Source: JAFLCL01 sp039809495 (lineage in GTDB: Bacteria; Myxococcota_A; Polyangia; Polyangiales; Sandaracinaceae). From it: a stretch of DNA of 64,000 nucleotides. The notes beneath the pieces were generated by a model. That model was not told the origin of the DNA and did no database searches. It saw nothing but the letters and a program-made list of their open reading frames with translations. Shown one piece after another: positions 34,794 to 43,751 of the stretch (position 1 is its first letter; every line of letters starts with the position of its first letter). The translations under genes were made by a program, and so were the position numbers. The stretch is from contig JBDHVC010000005.1 of NCBI GenBank assembly GCA_039809495.1, forward strand, positions 82,511-146,510, in the 5' to 3' direction.

Positions 34794-37694
34794 TCACTCG
34801 AGCGTCGGCTCGTCGCGCGGCTCGCCCGAGGCGCCCTCGGTCGGAGCCGCGCCAGGCGGATCGGCCGTGTCGCTCGGCGCGCTCGACGGATCGGGCGGGC
34901 TCGGCGTGTCCTCGGCAGGCGTGCAGCGCGCCTCGAAGTCCGCGAACGACTCGTTCTCCCGCGGCACGTCGCAGTCGGCTCGATCCACCGAGGGACGCGC
35001 GGCGCCCTCGCCCCCTCCACCCCCCGAGCAGCGCGCCTCGAAGTCGTCGAACGACTCGTTCTCTCGCGGCACGTCGCAGTCCGCGGTGTCTGCCGCGCCG
35101 CCGCCGCCGCCGCCACCGCCGGAGCAGCGCGCCTCGAATTCCTCGAAGGTCTCGCCCTCGTGCGGGACGTCGCAGTCGCCCGAGTCCGCCGCCCCACCGC
35201 CCGAGTCGCCCTCGTGACCCTCGTGACCTTCGTCGCCTCCTGGGCCGCCCTCGGGGGCCTCGACCGCGTGCTCCTGGGCGGCGAGCGACTGATAGCCGGG
35301 GATGAGCGCGGTCGTGAGCCACGGGACGTAGGTGATCACCATCAGCGCGACGACGAAGACGCCGATGAAGGGCAAGACGACCCGATAGAGGTCGGGCACG
35401 GGCCGCTCGAACCGGAACCCCGCGATGAAGAGGTTGAGCCCCATCGGCGGCATCAGGTAGCCGATCTCGAGGTTGATGAGGAAGACGATGCCGAGGTGAT
35501 AGGGGTCGATGTTGAAGTGGACCGCGATCCCCATGATCAAGGGGACGATGACGACGATCGCCGAGAAGATGTCCATCAACATCCCGACGATGAGGAGGAA
35601 CACGTTGAGCGCGAGGAGGAACGAGAGCGGCGAGTCGATGAGCCCGCCCGCGCTCTCGCCGCGCTGCCCGAGCGCCGCCACCGCCTCGCGGCAGTTCACC
35701 ATCACGTCGGCGTGGTTCGCGAGGAACTGCTGCGCCGGCGCGCCGCAGGTGAGCGCCTCGAAGAGCTGATCGGCCGTCTGCGCCTGGACGAAGTAGAAGG
35801 TGAGCACGGTCGCCGCGCAGAGCTTCACGAAGATCGCGCCGACGAGGACCATCGAGTCGGGGACGATGCGCGGGATGTCGTGGAAGAGGGAGAGGTCCTT
35901 GTAGATGAAGACCTCGATCACGAAGATGTACGCGGCCGTGAGCGACGCCGCGCCGATGGGGCCCGAGAAGCGCAGGCCGACGAGAACGACGAGCGGCAGG
36001 GCGAGCTCCCACTTCGCCTCCCAGAGCGCCGCGCCGATCTCCGCGGCGTCGAAGCTCGAGCGCGGGATCCGCTTCACGACGCCGACGACCATCGAGTAGA
36101 TCGCCATGAGGCCCACGATGAGGAGGCCCGGGAGGATGCCCGCGTAGATCATCTTGCCGAGCTCGAGGTGCTCGACGCCCGGCGGCATCTCCTGGAGCCC
36201 GGCGACGATGCCGTACACGATGAGGGGCAGCGCCGGGAAGATCGTGATCCCGAGCGCGCCGCCGCTCGTGACGAGGCCGAGCGAGAATTTCTCGGGGTAC
36301 TTGTCCTTGAGGAGCGCCGGGAAGAGCAGGCCGCCGATCGCCACGATCGTGATGCCGCTCGCGCCGGAGAAGACGGTGAAGCCCGCCGACGCGAGCACGC
36401 ACACGACGGCGAGCCCGCCCGGCAGCCAGCCGAGGAGCGCGCGCGCCACGCGCACGAGGCGCTTGGGCGTGTTCGCCTCGCTCATCAGGTAGCCCGCGAG
36501 CGTGAAGATCGGGATCGTCGGCAGCACGCTCATCCGCGCGAAGTGGTTGCCGAGGACGTCCTCGACGGCGGAGGCGAGCTCCGTCGGGGGGACGACGTCC
36601 GAGCCGTGCGCCCAGAGAAAGAGCGCCATGCCGCCAAGGAACGTGAAGAGCGGCGCGCCCATCAGCGCCATGATCGCGAAGAAGACGATGCCCGCCGTGA
36701 TGGAGACCTGCGAGATGTGCTGGACGCCGAAGGCGGCGACGGCGAGCACGGCGAGCGTCCCGCCGAGCGCGAGGAGCGGCTCGAGCGGGCGCGAGATCGT
36801 CGCGTGCTCCTCGGGGATGGGCGCCGTCGCCGCGAGCGACCGGGTCGCGCGGTGGCGGACGTAGAGGGGCCCGAGGAGCGTGGTGAGCGTGGCGAGGACC
36901 GCGACGACGATCGGCCCGAACGTCGAGGTGCCGATCGACGCGACGAGCGGGATCGCGAGCGCGGCCGCCCCGATCAGCACCTCGCGCCCGCTCGCCTGCT
37001 CGAAGGGCGCGACCCGCGACGCGTCGCCCGGCGTCGAGGGCGCGCCGTCGGGCTCCTCGTGGGGGATCCTGTGCTCGCCGGAGGCGGGCGCCGGCGGAGG
37101 GCTCGTCGTCCGCTTCGCCGACGGCGCGTCGTACCTCGAGAAGACCGCGAGCAGCTCGTGGAAGCCGTGGAGCAGGAGCCGGATCGCGATGAGCCCGAAC
37201 CCGGCCGGGATCATGTACTGGTACTCGTAGCTGCGATCGACGGACGCGTCGGCGATCCCCGCCGAGACCATGCTCGCGAGCTGCTGGTCGGCCGCGTGCC
37301 CCTGCTCGACGAGCGCGGCGTAGACGCCATACGCGAGCGCCGCGGCGACCACGGCGCCGAGCGTGCTCGCGATCGAGACGACGACGCGACGCGCGCGGTC
37401 GGGGAGCAGCCGCCCGAGCGCGTCGATGGCGAGGTGCTTGCGCCCGCGCGTGGCGAAGCTCGCCCCGAGGAAGGCGGCCCAGATCGTGCCGTTCATCAGG
37501 ACGTCGTCGACCGCGTGGGTGAGCGCGTTCTGAACGGAGAAGGCCGATCCGATCGCCCCGACCACGCCCATCGCCACCATGACGGCGACGACGACGATGG
37601 AGAGGGAGCTCTCGGCGAGGAGCAGACCCCGATCGACGACGTCGAGGGGCGCGAGGAAGGGTGCGGGTTTCGCGGAGGGGGCAGCGCCAGCCAT
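34794..37694 (-). CDS. fused TRAP transporter permease (DctQ-DctM) with a three-fold Cys-paired tail
   Basis: 966 residues. About 1-195 is the small DctQ subunit (four helices, VDRGLLLAESSLSIVVVAVMV to AVFSRYD); a ~90-residue hydrophilic/TM linker follows; about 285-850 is the large DctM permease with ALMGAPLFTFLGGMALFL, VLPTIPIFTLAGYLMS and IGYLMPPMGLNLF. These secondary transporters import organic acids using a Na+ gradient and a periplasmic DctP receptor; no DctP is adjacent. After the last helix comes a ~110-residue Gly/Asp/Glu-rich tail with three 18-residue units (DCDVPxExExFxxFEARC) separated by Gly runs. Permease assignment is firm; the tail function is unknown. Confidence 0.85.
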   Translation of the reverse strand: MAGAAPSAKPAPFLAPLDVVDRGLLLAESSLSIVVVAVMVAMGVVGAIGSAFSVQNALTHAVDDVLMNGTIWAAFLGASFATRGRKHLAIDALGRLLPDRARRVVVSIASTLGAVVAAALAYGVYAALVEQGHAADQQLASMVSAGIADASVDRSYEYQYMIPAGFGLIAIRLLLHGFHELLAVFSRYDAPSAKRTTSPPPAPASGEHRIPHEEPDGAPSTPGDASRVAPFEQASGREVLIGAAALAIPLVASIGTSTFGPIVVAVLATLTTLLGPLYVRHRATRSLAATAPIPEEHATISRPLEPLLALGGTLAVLAVAAFGVQHISQVSITAGIVFFAIMALMGAPLFTFLGGMALFLWAHGSDVVPPTELASAVEDVLGNHFARMSVLPTIPIFTLAGYLMSEANTPKRLVRVARALLGWLPGGLAVVCVLASAGFTVFSGASGITIVAIGGLLFPALLKDKYPEKFSLGLVTSGGALGITIFPALPLIVYGIVAGLQEMPPGVEHLELGKMIYAGILPGLLIVGLMAIYSMVVGVVKRIPRSSFDAAEIGAALWEAKWELALPLVVLVGLRFSGPIGAASLTAAYIFVIEVFIYKDLSLFHDIPRIVPDSMVLVGAIFVKLCAATVLTFYFVQAQTADQLFEALTCGAPAQQFLANHADVMVNCREAVAALGQRGESAGGLIDSPLSFLLALNVFLLIVGMLMDIFSAIVVIVPLIMGIAVHFNIDPYHLGIVFLINLEIGYLMPPMGLNLFIAGFRFERPVPDLYRVVLPFIGVFVVALMVITYVPWLTTALIPGYQSLAAQEHAVEAPEGGPGGDEGHEGHEGDSGGGAADSGDCDVPHEGETFEEFEARCSGGGGGGGGAADTADCDVPRENESFDDFEARCSGGGGGEGAARPSVDRADCDVPRENESFADFEARCTPAEDTPSPPDPSSAPSDTADPPGAAPTEGASGEPRDEPTLE
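34923..35177 (-). repeat. three 54-bp coding repeats in the TRAP tail
   Basis: Units at 35124-35177, 35028-35081 and 34923-34976, each encoding 18 residues that begin DCDVP and end FEARC, with two Cys 15 residues apart. Units 2 and 3 differ by only a few bases. Confidence 0.9.
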
Positions 37695-37864
37695 GCGGCC
37701 GGCAGCGTAACAAGTTCCCGCGCGCGAGCGGCAGCTTTCGGGCCTCGGCGGCCCGAGCCCCGGCGACCGCCGAGGCGACGCCCGCCCGCTCGCCAGCTCG
37801 AGGGCGACCGCTTCGAGCCACGCGACGCGCTCGCCCGGCGCGAGCGGTGCAGAGGGCGAGCGTG

Positions 37865-38674
37865 ATGCCCTCCCCGACGCCCCCACCCGGTCCCTCGCTC
37901 GGCCTCGAGCACGCGCCCGGTCCCGAGCCGAGCACCGATCGAGCCCCGAGCGCCGCGGAGGCGGGCTCGGAGCGAGGGGGCCCTCGCGAGGCGCTCGTGC
38001 GCGGCGGCGCGCGCGCCCTCGGCGACGCGGAGCTCGTGGCGATCCTCCTCGGCACCGGCGCGCAGAAGGAGCCGGTCCTCCGGCTTTCGGCGCGGCTGCT
38101 CGCGCTCCACGGCGGCCTCGGCGCGCTCGCGGGCCTCGGCGCGGACGAGCTGGCCCGCACGCGCGGCATCGGCGCGGCGGAGGCGGCGCGGCTGCTCGCC
38201 GCGTTCGAGCTCGGCCGTCGCGTCGTTCACGCGCGGCCGCCGCCCACGCACATCCGATCCGCCGCGGACGTCGATCGGCTCCTGCGCCCCAAGCTCGCGG
38301 AGCTCGAGGTGGAGCACTTCCTCGCGCTCGCGCTCGACGCGCGCCACCGCGTCCTCCGCGAGCTCTGGATCCACAAGGGGACCATGACGGCCTGCCAGGT
38401 CTCCATCGCCGACGTCTTTCGCGCGATCCTGCGCGAGGCGAGCCCCGCCGTCGTCTTCGTCCACAACCACCCGAGCGGCGACGCGGAGCCGAGCCGAGAC
38501 GACGTCGCGCTCACGAGGCAGCTCGTCGCGGCGGCGAAGCTCCTCGGTGTCGCGGTCGTCGATCACGTCGTCGTCGCGCGCGAGGGATACCGCTCGCTCC
38601 GCGACGAGGGGCTCATGTCCGAGCGGCTCGAGCGCGAGCCCCCGCCCCTCGGCGCGAAGGGCGCGCGCGGCTGA
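37865..38674 (+). CDS. radC: RadC-family JAB/MPN domain protein
   Basis: 269 residues. N-terminal helix-hairpin-helix part (LGDAELVAILLGTGAQKEPVLRLSARLL; ELARTRGIGAAEAARLLAAFELGRR) then the JAMM motif HNHPSGDAEPSRDD with the His pair and Asp. Despite its name the family is not shown to be a classical repair protein; a metal-dependent nuclease or deubiquitinase-like fold is inferred from the motif. The stop TGA starts the hairpin-repeat copy at 38672. Divergent from the TRAP gene. Confidence 0.92.
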   Translation: MPSPTPPPGPSLGLEHAPGPEPSTDRAPSAAEAGSERGGPREALVRGGARALGDAELVAILLGTGAQKEPVLRLSARLLALHGGLGALAGLGADELARTRGIGAAEAARLLAAFELGRRVVHARPPPTHIRSAADVDRLLRPKLAELEVEHFLALALDARHRVLRELWIHKGTMTACQVSIADVFRAILREASPAVVFVHNHPSGDAEPSRDDVALTRQLVAAAKLLGVAVVDHVVVAREGYRSLRDEGLMSERLEREPPPLGAKGARG

Positions 38675-38830
38675 CAGCGCGCCTCACTCGACGTGATCGG
38701 TCGAGCGGAGGCGCGCTGGCTCGGCGGGAGGGAGGCTCACGCCGATTCACTCGGCGTGAGGGAGGGTCTGGGGGCAGACCCTCCGACAAGGAAGAAACAG
38801 CACGAATCAGGGCAACTGATTCGTGCTGTG
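38672..38830 (+). repeat. dispersed multi-hairpin element, copy B (most perfect)
   Basis: Begins at the radC stop with TGACAGCGCGCCTCACTCGA. Four hairpins in a row: GCGCGCCTC/GAGGCGCGC enclosing CTCGAC/GTCGAG (38678-38717); CTCACGCCGA/TCGGCGTGAG (38736-38760, 10 bp); GGAGGGTCTG/CAGACCCTCC (38761-38784, 10 bp); CAGCACGAATCAG/CTGATTCGTGCTG (38798-38828, 13 bp perfect, loop GGCAA). It ends where a second copy of its own head begins at 38829. Confidence 0.9.
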
Positions 38831-38873
38831 ACAGCGCGCCTCACTCGACGTGATCCGCCCCGCGGAGGCGCGC
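38829..38873 (+). repeat. second head of the dispersed element
   Basis: TGACAGCGCGCCTCACTCGA again, 157 bases after the first, continuing through GCGGAGGCGCGC with outer arms GCGCGCCTC/GAGGCGCGC able to pair. It is followed by the PQQ-like protein gene. With copy B it fills the 247-base gap after radC. Confidence 0.75.
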
Positions 38874-38921
38874 GCGGGCCGCTCGACGCTCGCCCCACGT
38901 CGCGATACGAGCAGCGCTCCG

Positions 38922-40274
38922 ATGCGCAAGGACTGGCTGATCTATGCAGCGATGTGGTCGGTCGCCCTCGTGATCGTGGCCCTGCTCTACCTGCACGAGG
39001 CGAGCGAGCGGGGGGCCTCGCGAGAGCGCGAGGGGCGAGACGCGCCGGTGCGCCTCGCGAGCGACGGCCCCGCCCAGCTCCCGCGGCGTGAGGCGAGCTT
39101 CGACGAGCCGCCCATCGAGCGCGGAGCCCCGCGCATGCACCGAGGCGATCGGCGACACACCGGGCGCTCGAGCTTCACGGGGCCAGCCCACGCCGAGCGC
39201 GCGTGGAGGACCGAGACCCGAGGCCCCATCGTCGGCCAAGCCGTGGTGGGCGACGATGGCAGCATCTACGTCGGCTCGCGCGATCACCACGTCTACGCGC
39301 TCTCGCCCGAGGACGGCGCGATCCGCTGGCAGCGCGACCTCGGCGACGACGTCTACGCGACGCCCGCGCTCCACACCGAGCCTGGCGGGCGCACCCTGCT
39401 CTACGTCGGCTCGGACGCCGATCGCTTCTTCATCCTCGACGCGGTGAGCGGCGAGGTCCTCGTCGACGTCCGCACCGACGGCGACGTCGACACGGGCATC
39501 GCCGTCGCCCCGGACGGCGTCGCGTACTTCGGCTCCGGCACGGATCTCTGGGCGATCACGAAGGACGGCGAGGTCGAGTTCCGGTTTCGGACGGGCGACA
39601 AGGTCTTCAGCTCGCCCGCGATCGACGCGGACGGCACGATCTACTTCGGCTCCGAGGACGACCGCCTCTACGCGATCGACCGCACGGGGGCCCTCCGCTG
39701 GGCGTACCGCACGGGCGGAGACGTCGACTCCGGGCCCGCCATCGGCGACGACGGCACGATCTACTTCGGCTCGGACGATCGCTACGTCTACGCGCTCGAT
39801 CGCAACGGCGAGCTGCGCTTTCGGACGAACGTCGACGGATACGTGCGAGCGCCCGTCGGCCTCGGCCTCGACGGCACGATCCTCGTCCCCGTCCTCGGCC
39901 GACGCGCGAGGCTCGCCGCGCTCGATCCCACGACCGGCGAGGAGCGCTGGTCCTTCGGCGTGAGCGGCCGCTTCGGCAACGAGCTCGGCGTCGGCTCGAG
40001 CCCCCTCGTCGATTCGGCGGGCGACGTCTACTTCGGCGCGGACGATCACTACCTCTACGCGATCGCGCGGGACGGCGGGCTCCGCTGGGTCTACGAGACG
40101 GGCGCCAACGTGGTCGCGCCGCCCATCCTCGCGCGGGACGGCCTCCTCGTCGTCGGGAGCGACGATCATGGGCTCTACGCGATCCGCTCGGGGAGCGCGC
40201 CCTCGCCAGCCGCGGACGCGGGCGGCGCGCCGGCCGCCTCGGAGCCGGCGACGGAGCGCGAGCCCCCTCCCTGA
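38922..40274 (+). CDS. membrane-anchored PQQ-like beta-propeller protein
   Basis: 450 residues. N-terminal helix (WLIYAAMWSVALVIVALLYL) anchors it, then repeated blades of the pattern DGTIYFGSDDRYVYALDRNGELRF (at least seven, from about 95 to 430), typical of BamB/PQQ-like repeats. It does not carry a clear dehydrogenase site, so it is probably a scaffold or sensor in the periplasm. Convergent with ppx, with both stops in one palindrome at 40271. Confidence 0.8.
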   Translation: MRKDWLIYAAMWSVALVIVALLYLHEASERGASREREGRDAPVRLASDGPAQLPRREASFDEPPIERGAPRMHRGDRRHTGRSSFTGPAHAERAWRTETRGPIVGQAVVGDDGSIYVGSRDHHVYALSPEDGAIRWQRDLGDDVYATPALHTEPGGRTLLYVGSDADRFFILDAVSGEVLVDVRTDGDVDTGIAVAPDGVAYFGSGTDLWAITKDGEVEFRFRTGDKVFSSPAIDADGTIYFGSEDDRLYAIDRTGALRWAYRTGGDVDSGPAIGDDGTIYFGSDDRYVYALDRNGELRFRTNVDGYVRAPVGLGLDGTILVPVLGRRARLAALDPTTGEERWSFGVSGRFGNELGVGSSPLVDSAGDVYFGADDHYLYAIARDGGLRWVYETGANVVAPPILARDGLLVVGSDDHGLYAIRSGSAPSPAADAGGAPAASEPATEREPPP

Positions 40275-40288
40275 CGGCGCGCCGTCAG
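40271..40288. terminator. 18-bp perfect palindrome containing both convergent stops
   Basis: CTGACGGCGCGCCGTCAG. The plus-strand stop TGA (40272-40274) and the minus-strand stop (complement of 40285-40287) are both within it. No T-run; a candidate bidirectional 3'-end element. Confidence 0.55.
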
Positions 40289-41802
40289 CTCGCGCGCGCC
40301 TCCATCCGGAGCCTCCGGCCGAAGACCTCCTCGAAGTAGGCGCCCTTGCGCTCGGCGGCCCAGACCTCGAGCGAGAGGTCCTCGACGCCGCGCAGCCCGA
40401 CGACGACCTCCTTCGCCTCGACGGTGATCTCGAGGCCCCGCACCTTGCTGCGGTGGCCGCGGTCGAGCGCGTCCGCGAGGCGGAGGATCGCCGCGAGGCG
40501 CCGGACCTTGAGCTGGTTCGCGCTCGACAGGGTCCGGTAGCGCTCGTGCCTGCCCGAGGGCGGCGAGCGCCGATGGTAGCGGGCGACGCAGCCGACGATG
40601 ACGCGGTGCTCGGCCGAGAGCCCGAGCAGCTCGGAGTGCTCGAGGATGTACTGCGAGTGCTTGTGGTGCCCGGCGTAGTCGATGAAGTCGCCCACGTCGT
40701 GGGCGATGGCCGCGACGCGCAGGAGCACCCGATCGTCGCTCGGGAGCGCGTGGACCTCGGCGAGGCGATCGAAGAGCTCGCTCGCGAGGCGATCGACCTG
40801 CGTCGCGTGCGGCTCATCGAAGTGGAAGCGGCGCCCCAGGAGGACCGCCGCGCGCGTGGCGAGGTGCTCGTCGAGCTTCGCGCCCCACACGCCGAAGTGG
40901 CGCCCGGCGAGGTCGCGGACGAGGCCCTCCTTGAGCCCGACCTCGGGCGTCACGATCGCGTCCGTCCGGGCGAGCGTCGAGACCGCGTCGAGGACGAAGA
41001 GCGCCGGGACGACGACGTCCGCGCGATCGTCGCGGAGCCCGTACGCCTCGCGCCGCTCGTCCTTCGTCATCGAGAGCATGCGCTCGCGGAGGCGGCGCGC
41101 CGCGCGCATGTCGATCGTCGGGATGGGCGCCCCCTCGAGCGGGCAGAGCCCGGCGATCACCCCGAAATTGCCGCCCGTCCCGGCGACGAGATCGTAGCTG
41201 CGCCTCCGGAAATCCGCCGCGAACGGCTCGAGCATCCGCTCGACGTGCTCGACGAGGATCCGCTCGCGGCCTGGTCCGAGCCGCGCGTCCGCGTCGAAGA
41301 AGGACTCGAGCAGGCGCACGGTCCCGAGCTCGATGCTCGTCGAGAAGCGGACCTCGTCGTGGTGGACGTCCGAGAGCTCGAGGCTCCCGCCGCCGAGGTC
41401 GACGAGCAGCGCGCGCCGCCCCGAGAGGCCGAGGCGCGCGTCGACCGCGAGCCGGATGAGCCGCGCCTCCTCCGTCCCGTCGATGACCTCGAGCCGCACC
41501 CCGACCTGGCGAGCGCGATCGAGCAGCTCGTCGGCGTTGTCCGCGCCGCGCGCCGACGCGGTCACGACCGCGCGGTGGCGATCGACGCCGAGCTCGTCGA
41601 GCTGGCGCGCGAAGGCGTCGAGGGCCTCGGCGCACGCGTCGAGCACGCTCGGCGCGAGCCGCCCCGTCAGGAAGACCTCGTGCCCCATCCGCACCGAGCG
41701 ACGCTCGCGGTGGATCACGCGCAGATCGTCGAGGCTCTTGCCCTCGACGATGAACAAGCGCGTCGCGTTGGAACCGATGTCGATCGCTCCGAACCTCGGC
41801 AT
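40285..41802 (-). CDS. ppx: Ppx/GppA-type exopolyphosphatase with HD domain
   Basis: 505 residues; ASKHA fold. Phosphate-binding motifs AIDIGSNATRLFIVEG, LVDLGGGSLEL and VAGTGGNFG, then a C-terminal HD-like domain with IAHDVGDFIDYAGHHKHSQYIL. Hydrolyses polyphosphate or the 5' phosphate of pppGpp; which, I cannot tell. GAGGAG precedes the ATG. Convergent with the PQQ-like gene. Confidence 0.92.
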   Translation of the reverse strand: MPRFGAIDIGSNATRLFIVEGKSLDDLRVIHRERRSVRMGHEVFLTGRLAPSVLDACAEALDAFARQLDELGVDRHRAVVTASARGADNADELLDRARQVGVRLEVIDGTEEARLIRLAVDARLGLSGRRALLVDLGGGSLELSDVHHDEVRFSTSIELGTVRLLESFFDADARLGPGRERILVEHVERMLEPFAADFRRRSYDLVAGTGGNFGVIAGLCPLEGAPIPTIDMRAARRLRERMLSMTKDERREAYGLRDDRADVVVPALFVLDAVSTLARTDAIVTPEVGLKEGLVRDLAGRHFGVWGAKLDEHLATRAAVLLGRRFHFDEPHATQVDRLASELFDRLAEVHALPSDDRVLLRVAAIAHDVGDFIDYAGHHKHSQYILEHSELLGLSAEHRVIVGCVARYHRRSPPSGRHERYRTLSSANQLKVRRLAAILRLADALDRGHRSKVRGLEITVEAKEVVVGLRGVEDLSLEVWAAERKGAYFEEVFGRRLRMEARAS

Positions 41803-41906
41803 CGGTCCGGCTCCTCAGCGACGTCCCAGGCTCGGCTCGAGCGCGCGCCGAGGCGCGCTCGGACACCCTCGGGTTCGCGCCCTCCACGCGTGGAGGCGAG
41901 GCGCGC

Positions 41907-42266
41907 TCACCTGGGCCCCCAGCCGAGCGTGAGGAGGAACTCGCTCTCTTCGGTCGCCTCGACGTCGTGGGTGAGCCCCGGATCGAGCGCCACGAGGCGC
42001 CCGGCGCCGAGCTCGACGGCGCGCGCGCCGATCGTCACGCGGATGTGGCCGCGCAGGGCGTGGATCGACACGGTGTTCTTCGCGCGGTGCTCGGCGATCT
42101 TCGCGCCCGCGCGCATCGCCACGAGGACGATCCGCAGATCGGACGTTCGGATCAGCGTGCGCGCCGTGTGCCCCTCGCGAGCGTAGACGTCCTCGCCGCG
42201 CATCTCGGCGGCGATCGCGTCCAGATCGAATTCCGCCCCGTCGACGGGCTCCTCCGGCTTGGTCAT
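41907..42266 (-). CDS. small cupin-domain protein
   Basis: 119 residues, a single cupin barrel: RIVLVAMRAGAKIAEHRAKNTVSIHALRGHIRVTIG and LVALDPGLTHDVEATEESEFLLTLGWG. The metal-site His residues are partly kept (AEHRA, THDV). Function unknown; other small cupins act as metal-binding or ligand sensors. ATG 42266 overlaps the upstream membrane protein stop by 4 bases, so they are coupled. Confidence 0.85.
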   Translation of the reverse strand: MTKPEEPVDGAEFDLDAIAAEMRGEDVYAREGHTARTLIRTSDLRIVLVAMRAGAKIAEHRAKNTVSIHALRGHIRVTIGARAVELGAGRLVALDPGLTHDVEATEESEFLLTLGWGPR

Positions 42267-43609
42267 CCTCGGCCCTCCTCTCGCATCGAAACGCTCGAAT
42301 CCATCGGGATCGCTGGGGTCGCGGGCGCTTCACCCGCGTCGCTCGTCGGGCTCGGGGAGAGCATCCGGATCGCGGCCCAGACCTGGGTGATCCACGTCGC
42401 GCCGCCGCCGATCGCCGCGCCGACGAGACCGACCGAAGGGTAGCCGAACGCGGCGACGCCGAGGGAGGTAATCATCACGAGCGCTGCCCCCTGGTGCAGG
42501 AGCGGGACCAGGCTCGATGGCCTCGCGCGGCGGCGCTCGAAGAACCAGAGGATCCCCGTCGTGACGACGCCGAGGGTCTGGAGGTGAACGACGGCGATGA
42601 CGGCGTGGTGCTGCATGGGCAAGCTGGGGATGAGCCCGATCGCGTAGAGCGCGAGCCCGATCACGGAGAGCCACCAGGCGAGCGCGATGCTCCGCTGGAC
42701 CCAGTCGAGGCGGCGCGCGTAGAGGCACCACGCCGAGGCCGGCACGAGCATCGCGACCGCCGCGATGCGCGAGAGGGGCCCGAGGATCGTCAGGTCGATG
42801 TTCGGCACCACGACGAGGGGCGCGATCGGCATGAGCGGCGTGAACGAGAGCACCCAGCGCAGGATCGGGTCGGGGCGCGCGGCGGTCTCGCGCAGCGTGA
42901 GCCCGAGGATCGTGACGACGAAGAACGCGCCGAACGCGCCGAGGAACATGTGGACCGCGATCCCACCGACCACGACCGTGTTCAGGCCCTGGAGCTTCAG
43001 CACGACGCGCGAGAGCGCCCCGACGTACGAGATCGCGACGAAGGTCGCGCCGAGCCGCAGGTAGGGGAGATCCACCCCGCGCGCCGAGCGCGCCGAGCGG
43101 AAGAAGAGCCAGACGGCCGCCGTGAACGGCACGAGCGAGGACGCCGAGACGGCGACGCCGACCCGACCGTAGCCGTCGAAGTAGAAGACGAAGAGCGTGA
43201 CGAGCCCCAGCACCGCCAGGCTCGAGAGGACGATCGCGCTCGCGCGACGCGGCGCACGCACGCGCGCGAGCATCAGCGCGAAGAGCGAGAGCGCCGCCCA
43301 CCCGAAGTAGAGCGTGTGCGAGTGGGCGTGGATCGCGTTGGCGCCGCGCAGGCCCTCGATCGGCTCGACCTGGGCGATCCGCAGCGTGACCCCGAGCCCG
43401 GCGCCGAGGAGCAAGAGCACGGCGGCCGCGCGCAGCGCCGTCGCGGTGAGCCGGTCCTCCGCGCCGTGGCGGGCCGACCCGCGCGCGTCGATCGACGCGC
43501 CCTCCGCCGAGCCCGCCGAGCGAGCGGGCGCGCGGGAGCTCGTCGACGAGAGGGAGGGCTGCGCGCTCATGGGGGTCGCTCCGCGATGCGGCGTTGCGAC
43601 GCTTGTCAT
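42263..43609 (-). CDS. multi-pass membrane protein, haem-copper-oxidase/NnrS-like
   Basis: 448 residues (start ATG 43609 or, more plausibly, 43570), about 12 membrane helices. Histidines lie in membrane segments: ANAIHAHSHTLYFGWAALSLF, GGIAVHMFLGAFGAFFVV and MQHHAVIAVVHLQTLGVV, a layout resembling haem-copper oxidase subunit I or NnrS relatives. The HxH pairs could bind haem or copper; this is inference. The coupled cupin downstream could be a metal or ligand partner. No other respiratory subunit is nearby. Confidence 0.65.
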   Translation of the reverse strand: MTSVATPHRGATPMSAQPSLSSTSSRAPARSAGSAEGASIDARGSARHGAEDRLTATALRAAAVLLLLGAGLGVTLRIAQVEPIEGLRGANAIHAHSHTLYFGWAALSLFALMLARVRAPRRASAIVLSSLAVLGLVTLFVFYFDGYGRVGVAVSASSLVPFTAAVWLFFRSARSARGVDLPYLRLGATFVAISYVGALSRVVLKLQGLNTVVVGGIAVHMFLGAFGAFFVVTILGLTLRETAARPDPILRWVLSFTPLMPIAPLVVVPNIDLTILGPLSRIAAVAMLVPASAWCLYARRLDWVQRSIALAWWLSVIGLALYAIGLIPSLPMQHHAVIAVVHLQTLGVVTTGILWFFERRRARPSSLVPLLHQGAALVMITSLGVAAFGYPSVGLVGAAIGGGATWITQVWAAIRMLSPSPTSDAGEAPATPAIPMDSSVSMREEGRG

Positions 43610-43751
43610 GCTCCGCGGGGCGCGCGGAGGCCAGCGCGTCGTGGCGTTCCATCCTGGAACGCCGGCGGCGCTCGACCTCGCGAGCCCGCTCGTCCTCGGG
43701 GCGAGGCCGCGCCAAGCTTCGCGAGCGCGCGAAGGAGCGCCGGCCCGAGCG

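Noticed and set aside
38693..39091. Possible small protein encoded by the repeat (MIGRAEARWLGG...)
   Set aside because: The same peptide appears in translations of the dispersed element at 3131-3289, in an intergenic place and with hairpin structure; it reflects the DNA repeat and not a gene.
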